Assembly (NCBI GenBank): GCA_019916065.1
Contig: CM034236.1
Span: 22,480,941-22,544,940 of the forward strand
Direction: 5' to 3'
From: Vitellaria paradoxa
Lineage: Eukaryota > Streptophyta > Magnoliopsida > Ericales > Sapotaceae
Length of the DNA: 64,000 nt
Shown: positions 23,401-35,400 of the stretch, piece by piece
Position numbering within the stretch: position 1 is the first letter of the stretch
How the letters are laid out: each line of letters opens with the position of its first letter
Program-made: the position numbers and the translations under genes
Notes under the pieces: generated by a model
Databases searched by the model: none
What the model saw: the letters and a program-made list of their open reading frames with translations, nothing else
What the model was told of the DNA's origin: nothing

Positions 23401-26400
23401 GCCACAAGGTCCTCCAAAAATGACCAGTGAAGCGCACGTCCCTGTCAGACACAATAGTCTTAGGAAGGCCATACAACTTAACAATCTCATCAAAGTACAA
23501 CCGTGCAACCCTAGAAGCATCAGAGGTTTTACTACAAGGAATAAAGTGGGTCATTTTGGAAAAACGATCCACAACAACAAAAATGGAGTCATGCTTTTTA
23601 GGAGTGCGAGGAAGACCAAGTACAAAATCTATGCTCACATCTTACCACAGACAACTAGGGACAGGAAGGGGTGTATAGAGGCCAGTGTTTTGCTTCTTCT
23701 GTTTGGCTAACTGACAAGTGCGACACTGACTAATAACTCTAGCCACGTCTCTTTTCAAACTAGGCCAATAAAATTGACGCTCAACTTCCTCTATAGTATT
23801 ATTACGCCCAAAATGGCCAGCGAGACCACCTGCATGAGTCTCCCAAACTATGAAATCATGGACGGACGTCCTAGGGATGCATAATTTATTAGCTTTAAAG
23901 AGGAAACCATCCTGAAGACGAAAGTCACTAGAAGGGTCAAATCGGCCCTCAAGCACTGGCACATAAATGTTTTTAAAGTCAGAGCATGACATGTAATCTT
24001 CTTTAAGCCTTTCAAATCCTATAACTTTAACGCTCATAGCAGTTAACAACGAAATGCGTCTACTTAAAGCATCAACGGCTAAGTTCTCAATTCCTTTCCT
24101 ATGTTTTAAAACAAAAGAATAGGCTTGTAAATACTCACTCCAACGACCATGCCTATAATTAAGCTTTTTTTGAGAGTTAAGATATCGTAAGGGTTCATGA
24201 TCAGAGTAGAGTACGAACTCCCGAGGGAGTAGGTAATGCCGCCAATGTCGTAAAGCCTGGACTACTGCATATAGCTCCTTGTCATAGGTAGAGTATCTTC
24301 GCTTAGCCTCACCTAGCTTCTCACTAAAATAGGCAATAGGGTGACGCTCTTGGCTAAGAACACCACCTATACCCACACCTGAAGCATCACACTCTACCTC
24401 AAACACTTTAGAAAAATCTGGAAGACGCATCACAGGGGCCTCTGTCATTTTCTTCTTTATAGCCCTGAATGCCCTAGCAGCTTCTTCCGTCCATTTAAAA
24501 TCACCTCCTTTCATACATTCCGTTAAAGGAGCCATGATCGTGCTAAAACCCTTGATGAAACGGCGATAGAAAGAGGCTATCCCGTGAAAACTTCGAACAT
24601 CATGAATGGATGTAGGTTCGGCCCAATCTACAATAGCCTGAATTTTCTGGGGGTCAGCAGCAACTCCAACAGAGGAGACAATGAAACCTAAGAAAGAAAC
24701 TTTATCAACAAAGAATGAGCATTTCTTCCGATTAGCATATAATTTTTCCTTCCTAAGAACAGAACAAACCTGAGATAGGTGATCCACATGTTCCTCTTTA
24801 GACTTACTGTATACAAGGATGTCATCAAAATAGACCACTAAGAATCGTCCCAAAAAAGACCGAAGTGCCTGGGTCATGACTCTCATAAAAGTACTAGGGG
24901 CATTAGAAAGTCCGAAAGGCATTACCAACCACTCATAAAGACCGTCCTTCGTCTTGAAGGCTGTCTTCCACTCGTCTCCTGGCCTAATCCTAATTTGGTG
25001 ATACCCATTTTTAAGATCTATCTTAGAAAAAATTGTGGCACCTGCCATCATGTCTAGCATGTCATCTAACCTAGGAATGGGGAAACGGTATTTCACAGTG
25101 ATCTTATTTATGGCTCTACTATTGACACACATCCTCCAAGAGCCATCTTTTTTTGGCGTCAAGAGAGCTGGGGTAGCACCGGGGCTCAGGCTTTCACGGA
25201 CAAACCCTTTATGAAGGAGTTCACCTACTTGTCGCTGTAGTTCGGCATGCTCGTAAGGATTCATCCTATAATGAGGTAAGTTCAGGAGGGAGGATCCTGG
25301 AACAAAGTCTATGGCATGTTGGCTGTCACGCAGAGGAGGCAAGTGATCAGGTAAATCCTCAGGGAAAATATCTTGAAAATTTTGAAGTACCTGATGGGTC
25401 TCTTCAGGAACTAGAGGCTAAGAATCTGAAAAAACTTCTTTAACGATGACTGCAAACACAACAGACTCCCTAACAACCTCACGCTCAAATTCTTTTGGGC
25501 TAATTATATGCAACCCTTTTGTCTCCACAACTTTCTTTTCCCCGTGGGGATCAACAGGCTTGGGAGGCAGAGGGTTGAGGTGAATTTTCTTTCCCTTAAA
25601 TACAAAAGAACATGAGTTTGTGCGACCGCGAATGGTTACATCCATATCAAACAACCAAGGTCGTCCCAGAATTATGTGACCAACGTCCATAGGGATTACG
25701 TCACACCAGATATGGTCTTTATACTCGAGAAACTGAATAGGCACCAAGCAGCGTTCTTTCACTGATATAGATGAGGTATCAACCCATGAAACATTATAGG
25801 GATTAGGGTGAGGGATGGGTTTCAACCCCAGGCGGGAGATGGTACTCGCGGAAACAACATTGATGCAACTCCCACTATCAATGATGACTTTACAGGGTTT
25901 ACCATTGATCTTGATAAATGTATGAAAAATAGAATGACGACGCCAATCATCAACCTCCTTAGGCTATGTTAGAGTACAACGTACTACACCTAATCGTGGG
26001 GTATCAAGGCTACCATATGAAAGATCAATATGGGTGGGAAGGGTGGAACTTCTAATGCAGGCTAGAATAGTATCACCACAGTCGTCCTCTAAATCACCAA
26101 AGTCCTCAAGATTAGGTTCATACACTTGTTCTTCTAAGTGGTCATCATCAATGTGCCCTGAATGTTCTCCAATAACTAAGGCTTTCTTTGGACAGTTAGC
26201 GGACACATGACCAAATTCCCTACAATTGAAACATTGCACACGGGATGAGTTCCTTGGGGCATTAGTCATTGTACCTTTTCCTTTGTTCTCATTCAATGAT
26301 TGAGTACCAGGTGGAGGGAGACCTAGAACTGACTTAGAGTTTGAAGAGGAAACTTGGTGTGAGGAATAATTACTATGGAAACTTGGTCTACTGGGACCCT

Positions 26401-29400
26401 TGGTAACCAACTCATAGTCCTGAAGTAAGGTGTAACATGATCGAGAGTGGTCACACCTCTAAGAACAAGTTCTCTCTTGAGGTCATCGTGGAGGCCTTGT
26501 CTAAATCTACTCAAGGTCATGGACTCATCCTCTATGATATTGCACCGCATTCGAAATTCATCAAATTGAGTTACATACTCAGTTACAGACCTATTTCCCC
26601 GCTTACGATTATTCCACTGATCTAGTAAATTAATCTTATACGATCTAGGTAGGTATTTCTCTTGGAGGCGGCGTTTTATTTCATCCCAAGTTCGAACAGG
26701 GGGCGTGTGGCGCCTCGCCAAGAGATATTCAACACTCTCCCAAAATAGCTGAGCATTACCCGATAATCTCATACTCGCAAACTCCACTTTTCTTTCCTCT
26801 GTGAACCTATACCAGTTAAAATATCGATTCATATCTCTAATCCATTGGCTAAAAATGACAGCATCTAGTCGACCATCAAAAGTAGGGGCATCTAATTTAA
26901 TATTTTTAAAGAGACAGTCCTCTTGACGAAGATAGGCCTCATCTTGAGGACCAAAATTTCCACGCTCTCTCACGATTCCGAGGAACAAGATTATACCTAG
27001 GAGGTACCCTATCCTCTCTTCTACCGCGGTGATTCAAATTGCCAGGCACATCCGAAAGGTCACCATCCGACAGACGGTGGTATTGTTCCAGGGTTGTTAC
27101 TCGATTAAGTAATTCCTGGGTAGCCTGACGACTAGTATTCATTTCAGCATGAAGTGCCGTTATTTGAGTTTGTAGTCCCTCAAGAATTTGAACTATTCGA
27201 TCATTACCTTCGGGGGTACTCATCTTACTAATAGGTGAGCTATGGGTGAGAATACGACCACTACGCAATTGCATGCAACACTAACTCAACTAACAACTAT
27301 TGAGATCAATAAACAACTCCTTAATGCAAGTGAATGATCACAAAATTTCAAGCCAAATGCAATTTTTAATTTTTTTTTTTTTTTTTTGGTTGGGAAACTT
27401 GTTAAAATCCGAATTCAATGTAATGCAACTAATAGACTAATTTATCTTCCAAAAGTTTAAAAGAGAGGTCTCAACACTAGTTATTAAATCCCACGAATTA
27501 ATCAAGCTCACAATTAAAATTGAGGGCAAAGAAACCTTTTTTTTTTATAGCCAATTAATCAAATAGGAAAGGTGGCAAAATAATATTAAAATGCTATGGA
27601 TGTAAAGAACAAATAATATGAAGGTGGTCTAGGTAAAGTGGATCGTGTTGGGACCACAAGCACTTGTAAAGCCCGCAACGGAAGCGCACACACAAATAAA
27701 GAAAAAAAAATAATTTAGAGCACTCAACACAAGAATTTTTAACATGGTTCGGTTCCTCAAAAGACCTACATCCACGATCCCAAAAAAAGGATAATATACT
27801 CAACTCAATATTAAATTATTACAATTTTTGCACGGACAAAATTGTAAAACCCTCTTCCACTCACACAACCCAAAAACCCAATTACACCCACACTTTGGTA
27901 ACACAGGTTTTTAGTTGTGTCCTTGGTACATATAATAACTATGGGGGAAGGCCCTTTTTATAGGAGCCAAGCCTCTCATTTTTTGTTCCCTCTCCCGATG
28001 TGGGATTTGGGGAGCCAACACAACAAATCCTCCCTCTCCCCAAATTCTCATATACTTCAACAGTGTCAGAAAAATGCACTATTTTCTCGATCTTCTAACT
28101 CTTCAGGGAATGATAATCCAAATAATAAATATTCTTTCCCTTCTTCCTCCCTTGCATTATCAAGCTACCACCTCTGTATACCTTGCACTGATTCCCAATA
28201 CCCACATACTTATATCCATGTGAAGCCATCTCACCCAAAGAAATTATATTCGCTCCAGCAGTAGATACATATTTCACATTGGGAATATTTTTTATAACAC
28301 CATTGTGGAGTTTCAGGCAAACTCTTCCAACACCTTCAATCTTCTGCTTCAATTTATTACCCACATTAATGTAACCAAAATCTCCATCAGTGTGCAAAGT
28401 ATCAAACATAGCTCGATCTCTGCATATATGAAAGTCAGAAGCAGAATCCAACACCCAACCAGAATAGTTTTCAGCAGAACCATCATCCATAGTGTGCAAC
28501 AAGAAATCACCAGAATCATTAACCACATTGACTGAGGAATCACTAACCTTCATCTTCTCTTGCAGTTGTTTCAAACCCTTCAAGTCTTCCTTGAACTTTG
28601 GACAACTTTTCTGTATATGACCATTCGCTCCACAATAATAACACTCAACATTGCTCATATCTCTCTGTCGAGATTTCGATCTATCACGACGGTCAACTTT
28701 CTTCTTCTGACTCCTCCCTCGCTCAGAACTCTCTACGGCTAGCAATTAACTGTCTCCAGGATTGCTTCCATTTCTCATTATCTTGTCATTCTCCTTCAAA
28801 ACCGTAATCACCTCATTCAGTGTCAGAGTTTTCTTCCCAATTAACATCGACTGAACCAATAGTTTGTATGACCTGGATAATGAAGCTAACAAGAGCAACG
28901 CCTGTTCTTCGTCTTCAACCTTCTCCCCTGTGTTCAACAACTGACATGCTAGCTGATTAAAAATATTAATGTGGTCATGAATATTACCTCCTTCATCCAT
29001 TCTCAATGAGTACAAATCCAATTTCATGCAAAGACGACTTGCTATGGACTTTGAAGCGAACACGCTCTCCAACTTGTCCCATAACACTTTCGGTGACGTC
29101 TCATTCAACACCGTGTATTTAATCTGCGGTGCAAGTGCCAACCGAATTGTACTGACAGCCTTCCTTTGAACAGCTTTCCAATCATTATCCTTCATCTCAT
29201 CTGGTTTTGTATCTTCTAATGCAATATCAAGACCCTGTTGCACTAGGTAGTCTTGAATTGTACTCTGCCACAATGTAAAATTGCTCTTTCAATCGAATAA
29301 AGGGACTTCAAACTTTAGTGTAGACATGGTGCTTAATATCCTTTCCAATTAAGCACTTCAATAATATACACCAAAGCAACCAACAACTAGCAACTCACAA

Positions 29401-32400
29401 TGTGGTAAAGGAATTCACCAACATCAATAGCCAACAATGCAGCAAATACCACAATCGAAGCCTAACTTGAGAAAACTAACCTCAGAACCAGAATGTCAAA
29501 ATTAGGCAAGACTAACCTCTTCCAAAATTGCTGTTGATGTGACACCCATTGCTCCTTTTTTCCTCTTCTTCTCCCAAGCTGGAATCTTCAGCTCTGATAC
29601 CACTTGTTGGGCCCACAAGCACTTGTAAAGCCCGCAACGGAAGCGCACACACAAATAAAGAAAAAATAATAATTTAGAGCACTCAATACAAGAATTTTTA
29701 ACGTGGTTCGGTCCCTCAAAAGACCTACATCCACGATCCCAAAAAAGGGATAATATACTCAACTCAATATTAAATTATTACAATTTTTGCACGGACAAAA
29801 TTGTAAAACCCTCTTCCACTCACACAACCCAAAAACCCAATTACACCCACACTTTGGTAACACAGGTTTTTAGTTGTGTCCTTGGTACATATAATAACTA
29901 TGGGGGAAGGCCCTTTTTATAGGAGCCAAGCCTCTCATTTTTTGTTCCCTCTCCCGATGTGGGATTTGGGGAGCCAACACAACAGATCGGAGGCTAATAA
30001 AATTTGGTTCAATGTCATATTATAAGTTATAGGTTGAGTAGCAAATAAAGGATGTTAAGGTACCACACAGATAAAATAATACTATTAAAGTGCATAGATT
30101 GTAATACCAAAGGAGAGGTGAGGAACAAGTGCACCTGATTTGATGTAAAGGGGCCCCAAAAATGTCCCGAGTGTCCTAAAAAATGTTTCGGAGTGTCCTG
30201 GAAGTTGCCGGAGCTTCGCCGGAGTTTCGCTGGAAAATTCTGGGGTCACCGAAGAGGTCGCCGGAGGGAGGTGATTCCGGTGGTGTAGGTCGCCGGAGCT
30301 GATTGTAGCTGGAAATGCACGAAAGTGTATACGAAGATCTTGAGGGTGAAGATGCGTACGCCAACGGCAGCGGCAGCGGCTGCGGCTGCGGCTAAGGTTT
30401 TTTTTTTTTTTTTCTCACGGCTGAAAACGATGATTTGATATTTTTCTTTTGTACCAGGGATTCGCTCTGATACCAAGTTGATGCGGAACAACAATTGAAA
30501 GTAAAGAAAGAATAGAGAGAAAGCAAGAGAAAGAAGAAAGTAGAGAAGAAGAGAAGAAGAATTAGAAGAAAAGAGGGGAAAGAAAAACACAGCCACCCAT
30601 ATTATTCAATCAATCATCAATCAATCCCCCATGTTAACCCTAATTAGGGTTTAAATAGAAAACTTCATGGGCCTAACACAAAAGGCATGGGCCTAACACA
30701 AAAGGCCTAAAATAAAATAAACCGATACTAAAATAGCCCAAAAACAAATGGGTCCAAATAACCTCCAATAATATAAACTCATTATTAATAAAACCCAAAA
30801 CAAATGGGTCCAAATAATAAATAATAATAATAATAATAAGAAATAAATTTAAAAATTGATGTCCTCATCAACTTGCCTTTTCTTTTTTTGCATCATGGAG
30901 ATAATCCTAGAGCAATACTTGTTTCTCAGCCATTAACAGGTGAGAATTACTCAACCTGGAGTAGATCACTCGAGATGGCTCTTACTGCCAAAAATGAAAT
31001 AGGTTTCATTGATGGCACAATCATCAAAGCTTCAAATGTCTTCATCCAAGTTACAATGCTTGGACTAGATGCAACACTCTGGTGCTTTCATGGCTAATGA
31101 ATTCAGTTTCAAAGGAAATTAATAATGAGTGTGAAATATATTACAACTGCTAGAGAAGTTTGGATTGATCTAAAGGAGAGATTTTCTCAAGGTAATGGTC
31201 CGCAGATTTTTCAGTTACAAAAAGCAAATTTTCATCTTTGACTCAGTTTAAAGAAATAAAGGAAGAATAGAGAGTGAGTTAAAATCTTCATCTCCCTCGT
31301 ATTGTATTTATACTTATAGATTACAACCAATTTAGGAAATACAATTAATCAAAGTAAATCAAACCCTAAATCAAATCCCTCAAATCCTCATAGCTCATAA
31401 TTACAACTATTCTAAAAAATTCCAAAGATTCTAACACTCCCTCTCAAACTGGAACATAGAGGTCAAACACACCCAGTTTCATAGACAACCTTTGACATGA
31501 AAATCGAGTCTATGAGAATATCCCCCAATTGAGAATCAGAGCACACAAACGGAGTGGCCATGTCACGCTTAAACAAAAGATCCTGAATAAAGTGGCAATC
31601 AATTTCAATATGCTTGGTTCATTCATGAAAAACAGGATCGTTAGCAATGAATATCGTAACCTGATTGCCACAGAACATAGACATCAAAGCTAGAACTGAA
31701 AGACAAGTCCTGAAGAAGAGAATGAACACAAAGCATCTCAAACACAGTATGAGCCATGTAACGATACCTGGCTTCTACACTAGACCGAACAACAACAGTT
31801 TGTTTCTTACTATGCTAAGCTACGAGATTACCACCAACAAAGCTACAGTATCCAGAAATAGACCTTCGATTTGAATAACTATCAGCCCAATTTGAATCAC
31901 TATATCCAATCACATTTATGATTGTAGAACGTTGATAGAGTAAATCTTGACAAGGCAAATTCTTCAAATACCTCAAGATGCGACACACAACATCAAAGCG
32001 AGGTTGACGAGGAGCATGCATAAACTACCTGACAACCCCAATGGCATATGTAATTTCAAGTCATGTCACAGTAAGATAAATAAGCTTATCCACAGGTCAA
32101 GGATATCTCCCAACATTAGAGAAGCGATTACCACTCTCATAATCTAAATGAACAGAGGGATCGATAGGAGTATCAGCATAACGAGATCCTAAAAGGTCAG
32201 TCTCAGAAAATAAATCCAATGCATATTTCATTTAAGATAAAGAGAAATCCTATGAAGGGCAGGCAATCTTAATTGCTAAGAAATAGCGTAATGCTCCAAG
32301 ATCCTTTGTCTTGAACTGCTTTCTCAAATAACTCTTCAATGCAGAAATACCTTTAGTGTAATCACCTGAGATGATGATATCAACCACAAAACGAACCAAA

Positions 32401-35400
32401 ACAATAACAACAAAAGATGTCTGATACACAAATACTAAGTGATCAGATATGGACTGTCTAAAGCCATAGTTAAGAAAAGCATAGTTAAACCGATCAAACC
32501 ATGCTTGTGGAGATTACTTAAGCCCATACAAAGCCTTGTGCAAGTGACAAACTAGACATTCACAACCTATAGCAACATATCCAGGGGGTTGATCCATATA
32601 GACCCCCTCTTGAAGTTCACCATGCAAGAAGACATTTTTAACATCTAATTGGAATAAAGGCCATGACTTACCATAACAGCCAGTAAAATACGAACTGAAT
32701 TAAGATGAGCCACCAATAAGGTCTCTAGATAATCAACACCATACACCAACTACCAACCAAGCCTCAAATCTTTCGATAGATCCATCTGGGAAATAGTTCA
32801 CCATGTACACCCAACAACACCCCATTGTGTTCTTCTTAGGTGGAAGCGAGGTAAGCACCCATTACGATTATGCTATAATGCATGCATCTCCTCATCAATT
32901 GCTTTCTTACAATCAAGAGATAATAATGCCTGCTCATAAAAGGTCGGATAAGAAACAAAAGACAAGGCACAAACAAAGGACTAGAAACAACGTGATACAT
33001 AATGATATGAAACAACTTTAGCTATAAGATGTTGAGTACACACGCGTTTACCTTTCCTGAGAGTAATAGAAGATCATCAATTTCAAGGGGCTCGGTTTTA
33101 GCAAAACTTGAGACAAGGTTCTCAAATGTAGTTGTAACAGGTGTCTCAAGAGGCTCAGGATACACAAGGGCAGAAGTAACCGACACAGGATAAGTCCGGT
33201 GCGGATATACTTTTAAAGGTGGTGGCACACTAGAAACGGAAAGTTCAAGATAATCAGCAAAGGGTACCTATGTAGTGTGAGATAACTCACCCTCTCAAGA
33301 GGGAGGAGAAGATAACTCCCTTTTATGTGAAAAATAGGAGGTGAACTCAAATAAAATAACATCAGCACTCACAAAGTACTTATGTAAACGAGACTGATAA
33401 CATCGATAACTCTTTTGAGTGCGAAGTAACCCAAAAAGACACAACAGGCACAAGGAGAAAGTTTGTCTAAACCTGAGTCCAAAACATGAACAAAAGTGAT
33501 ATAACCAAAGGTACAGGTAGGAAAGAAAAACAAGTAATAGAATGATACAAGAGGAAAAAATAGGATTAATTACTAAGAAGGAGCAAAGGAACCCCATTAA
33601 TAAGATAGCATGCAGTCAGGACAAAATTTCCCTAGTATTGTTTCGGAATATTCATATTGAAACGGAGAATACAGGCAATATATAGTAAATGATAGTGATT
33701 GTGTTCAGCAACACCATTCTGTTGAGAAGTACGAACATAGGAAGTTTGATGAACAATGCCCTGCTCAACACAAAACTAGGCTATGACAAACTAAGTGTAT
33801 TTGAGAGCATTGTCAAAGCAAAGGATTTTAATTTTTTTAATTAAATTAAGTTAGAATTTCATTATAAAATCGTAAAACAATAGCATGTAACGCAGAACGA
33901 TATTTCATCAAAAACAGCTAAGTCAAACGAGAATAATAATCAACAAAAATGACAAACTACCAAAATCCATAATAGTAGAAACTGTTGAAGGACCCCAAAT
34001 GTCAGTATGGACTATCAAAAGATTTAGACTAACGACTACTTTTACGACTCGAAACGAACTACAATGGCACTTGCTAAATTAACAAGCCTCAGATTCAAGA
34101 CTCGAAATAGACTCTAAACTAAGAACAGCAAGCTTGAGACGAGCTAATGACGGATAACCCAAACGACAATGCCACTGTAAAGGAGAAACGGATGCACTGA
34201 AGGTTGAATGAGAAGAAGTAAAGCTAACAGGATTACGGTAGTATAGACCAACCCGTTCACATCTCGAACCAATCGTCTTCTGTGTCCTAAGATCCTAAAA
34301 AACACAGGAGTAAGGAGAGAAGGTTATAAAGTAATTCAAAGATTTAGTTAATTGACAAACAAATAACAAATTAAAGAAAATTTAGGTACAAAAAAACTAG
34401 AGAATAAGGTTAAGGAAAGAGAAGGATGAAGGTATCCTTTACCAGCCACGAACCGGGAGGGCCCATCAGCTAAGTTAATACTGCGGATGGTAGCAGCTAA
34501 GTTAGAAGTAATACCATGGATGGTAGTAGATAAGTTAGAAAATAAGGAAGAATTACCAGAAATATGTGCACTGGCACCAGAGTCAACAACCTATGGAGAG
34601 GAAGATGGCAAAGTCAAACAAACAATACTACCTGACTGTGCAAAAGTAACAGTAAAAAAGCAAGAGATGTGAAGAGCCTGCACAATAGCCTCTAACTTAG
34701 TAGGGGTGAAGGAACCCAAAGAAGCTATACTAAACGTAGTAGGATCACTCAAAGCAAAAGTACTCTATGCGGAAAAGTCAGTACTGGTGGACTCAATAGT
34801 GACATGATGGGCTTACTCAGACCGACCATACTTCTTCTAGCAGTACGGTTTAGAGTGATTACTGCCCCCATAATGATCACATTTCTTTGTGTCGCGTCTA
34901 GAGTCGGAATCAGACCACTAGCCGAGGAGACTGATTGTAAGTGATGGCCCAACGAAGAACACTAAAGACGAGAGTAAGCATTGGCCATAGTAGGTATAGT
35001 CTCCCCCGCTAGAAGTTGATCCCGATAATTGCGAAGATTATCATTAAGGCCAGCAATAAGTAGAACTATCATGAACTCATTTCATTGTCGTATTATCTCA
35101 GCCTTAGTTTCTGGAAAGGGGCAAAATTGTAGAAGGCGATCACCCAAGGCTTTAAGGCTACTGTAACGTTCAAACCATGATTGAGCACCTTGGCAAAAAG
35201 AGAAAAGTTTCTCATATGCCTTAAAAATATCTGAAATGTTACTCCTCTAAGAAAAGAAGTTTGTTAATGAGTCTCATATGGTTTTAAAAGAGTCACACAA
35301 AGCAACTATGCAAAAAACCAAAGGCTCCAAGCTATGCCAGATCCAACTTACAACAAGAACATCTGAAACCCGCCATTGTGAAAAAGGAGGAGACTGTGAA

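Larger units (their letters stand above)
27646..29984 (-). mobile_element. Young Copia element F carrying only gag and protease, target duplication GATCG
   Basis: This 2339 bp element lies in the leader of element E. LTRs are 27646-28025 and 29605-29984, each 380 bp and about 98% identical by eye, with target copies GATCG at 27641-27645 and 29985-29989. The primer site TGGTATCAGAGC (29591-29602) lies two bases inside the 5' LTR. A purine tract (minus GGGGAGAGGGAGGATT) precedes the 3' LTR. Integrase, RT and RNase H are missing altogether, so it depends on another Copia for movement. Confidence 0.95.
21909..30870 (-). mobile_element. Ty3/Gypsy element E with chromodomain-like integrase tail, target duplication ACTTG
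   Basis: The minus-strand element has LTRs at 21909-22277 and 30479-30870 and perfect target copies ACTTG at 21904-21908 and 30871-30875. The primer site is at 30464-30475, three bases inside the 5' LTR, and the 3' LTR follows a purine-rich tract (minus CCCAGGAGAGT). Without the nested Copia F it is about 6.6 kb. Its LTRs differ at only about 7 substitutions besides a 20 bp duplication, so it is young. It split the gag of Copia D and has the same orientation as the host gene. Confidence 0.96.

Noticed and set aside
22424..23710. Plus-strand open frames opposite the integrase of element E
   Set aside because: They are antisense shadows of a well-supported integrase and chromodomain reading frame.
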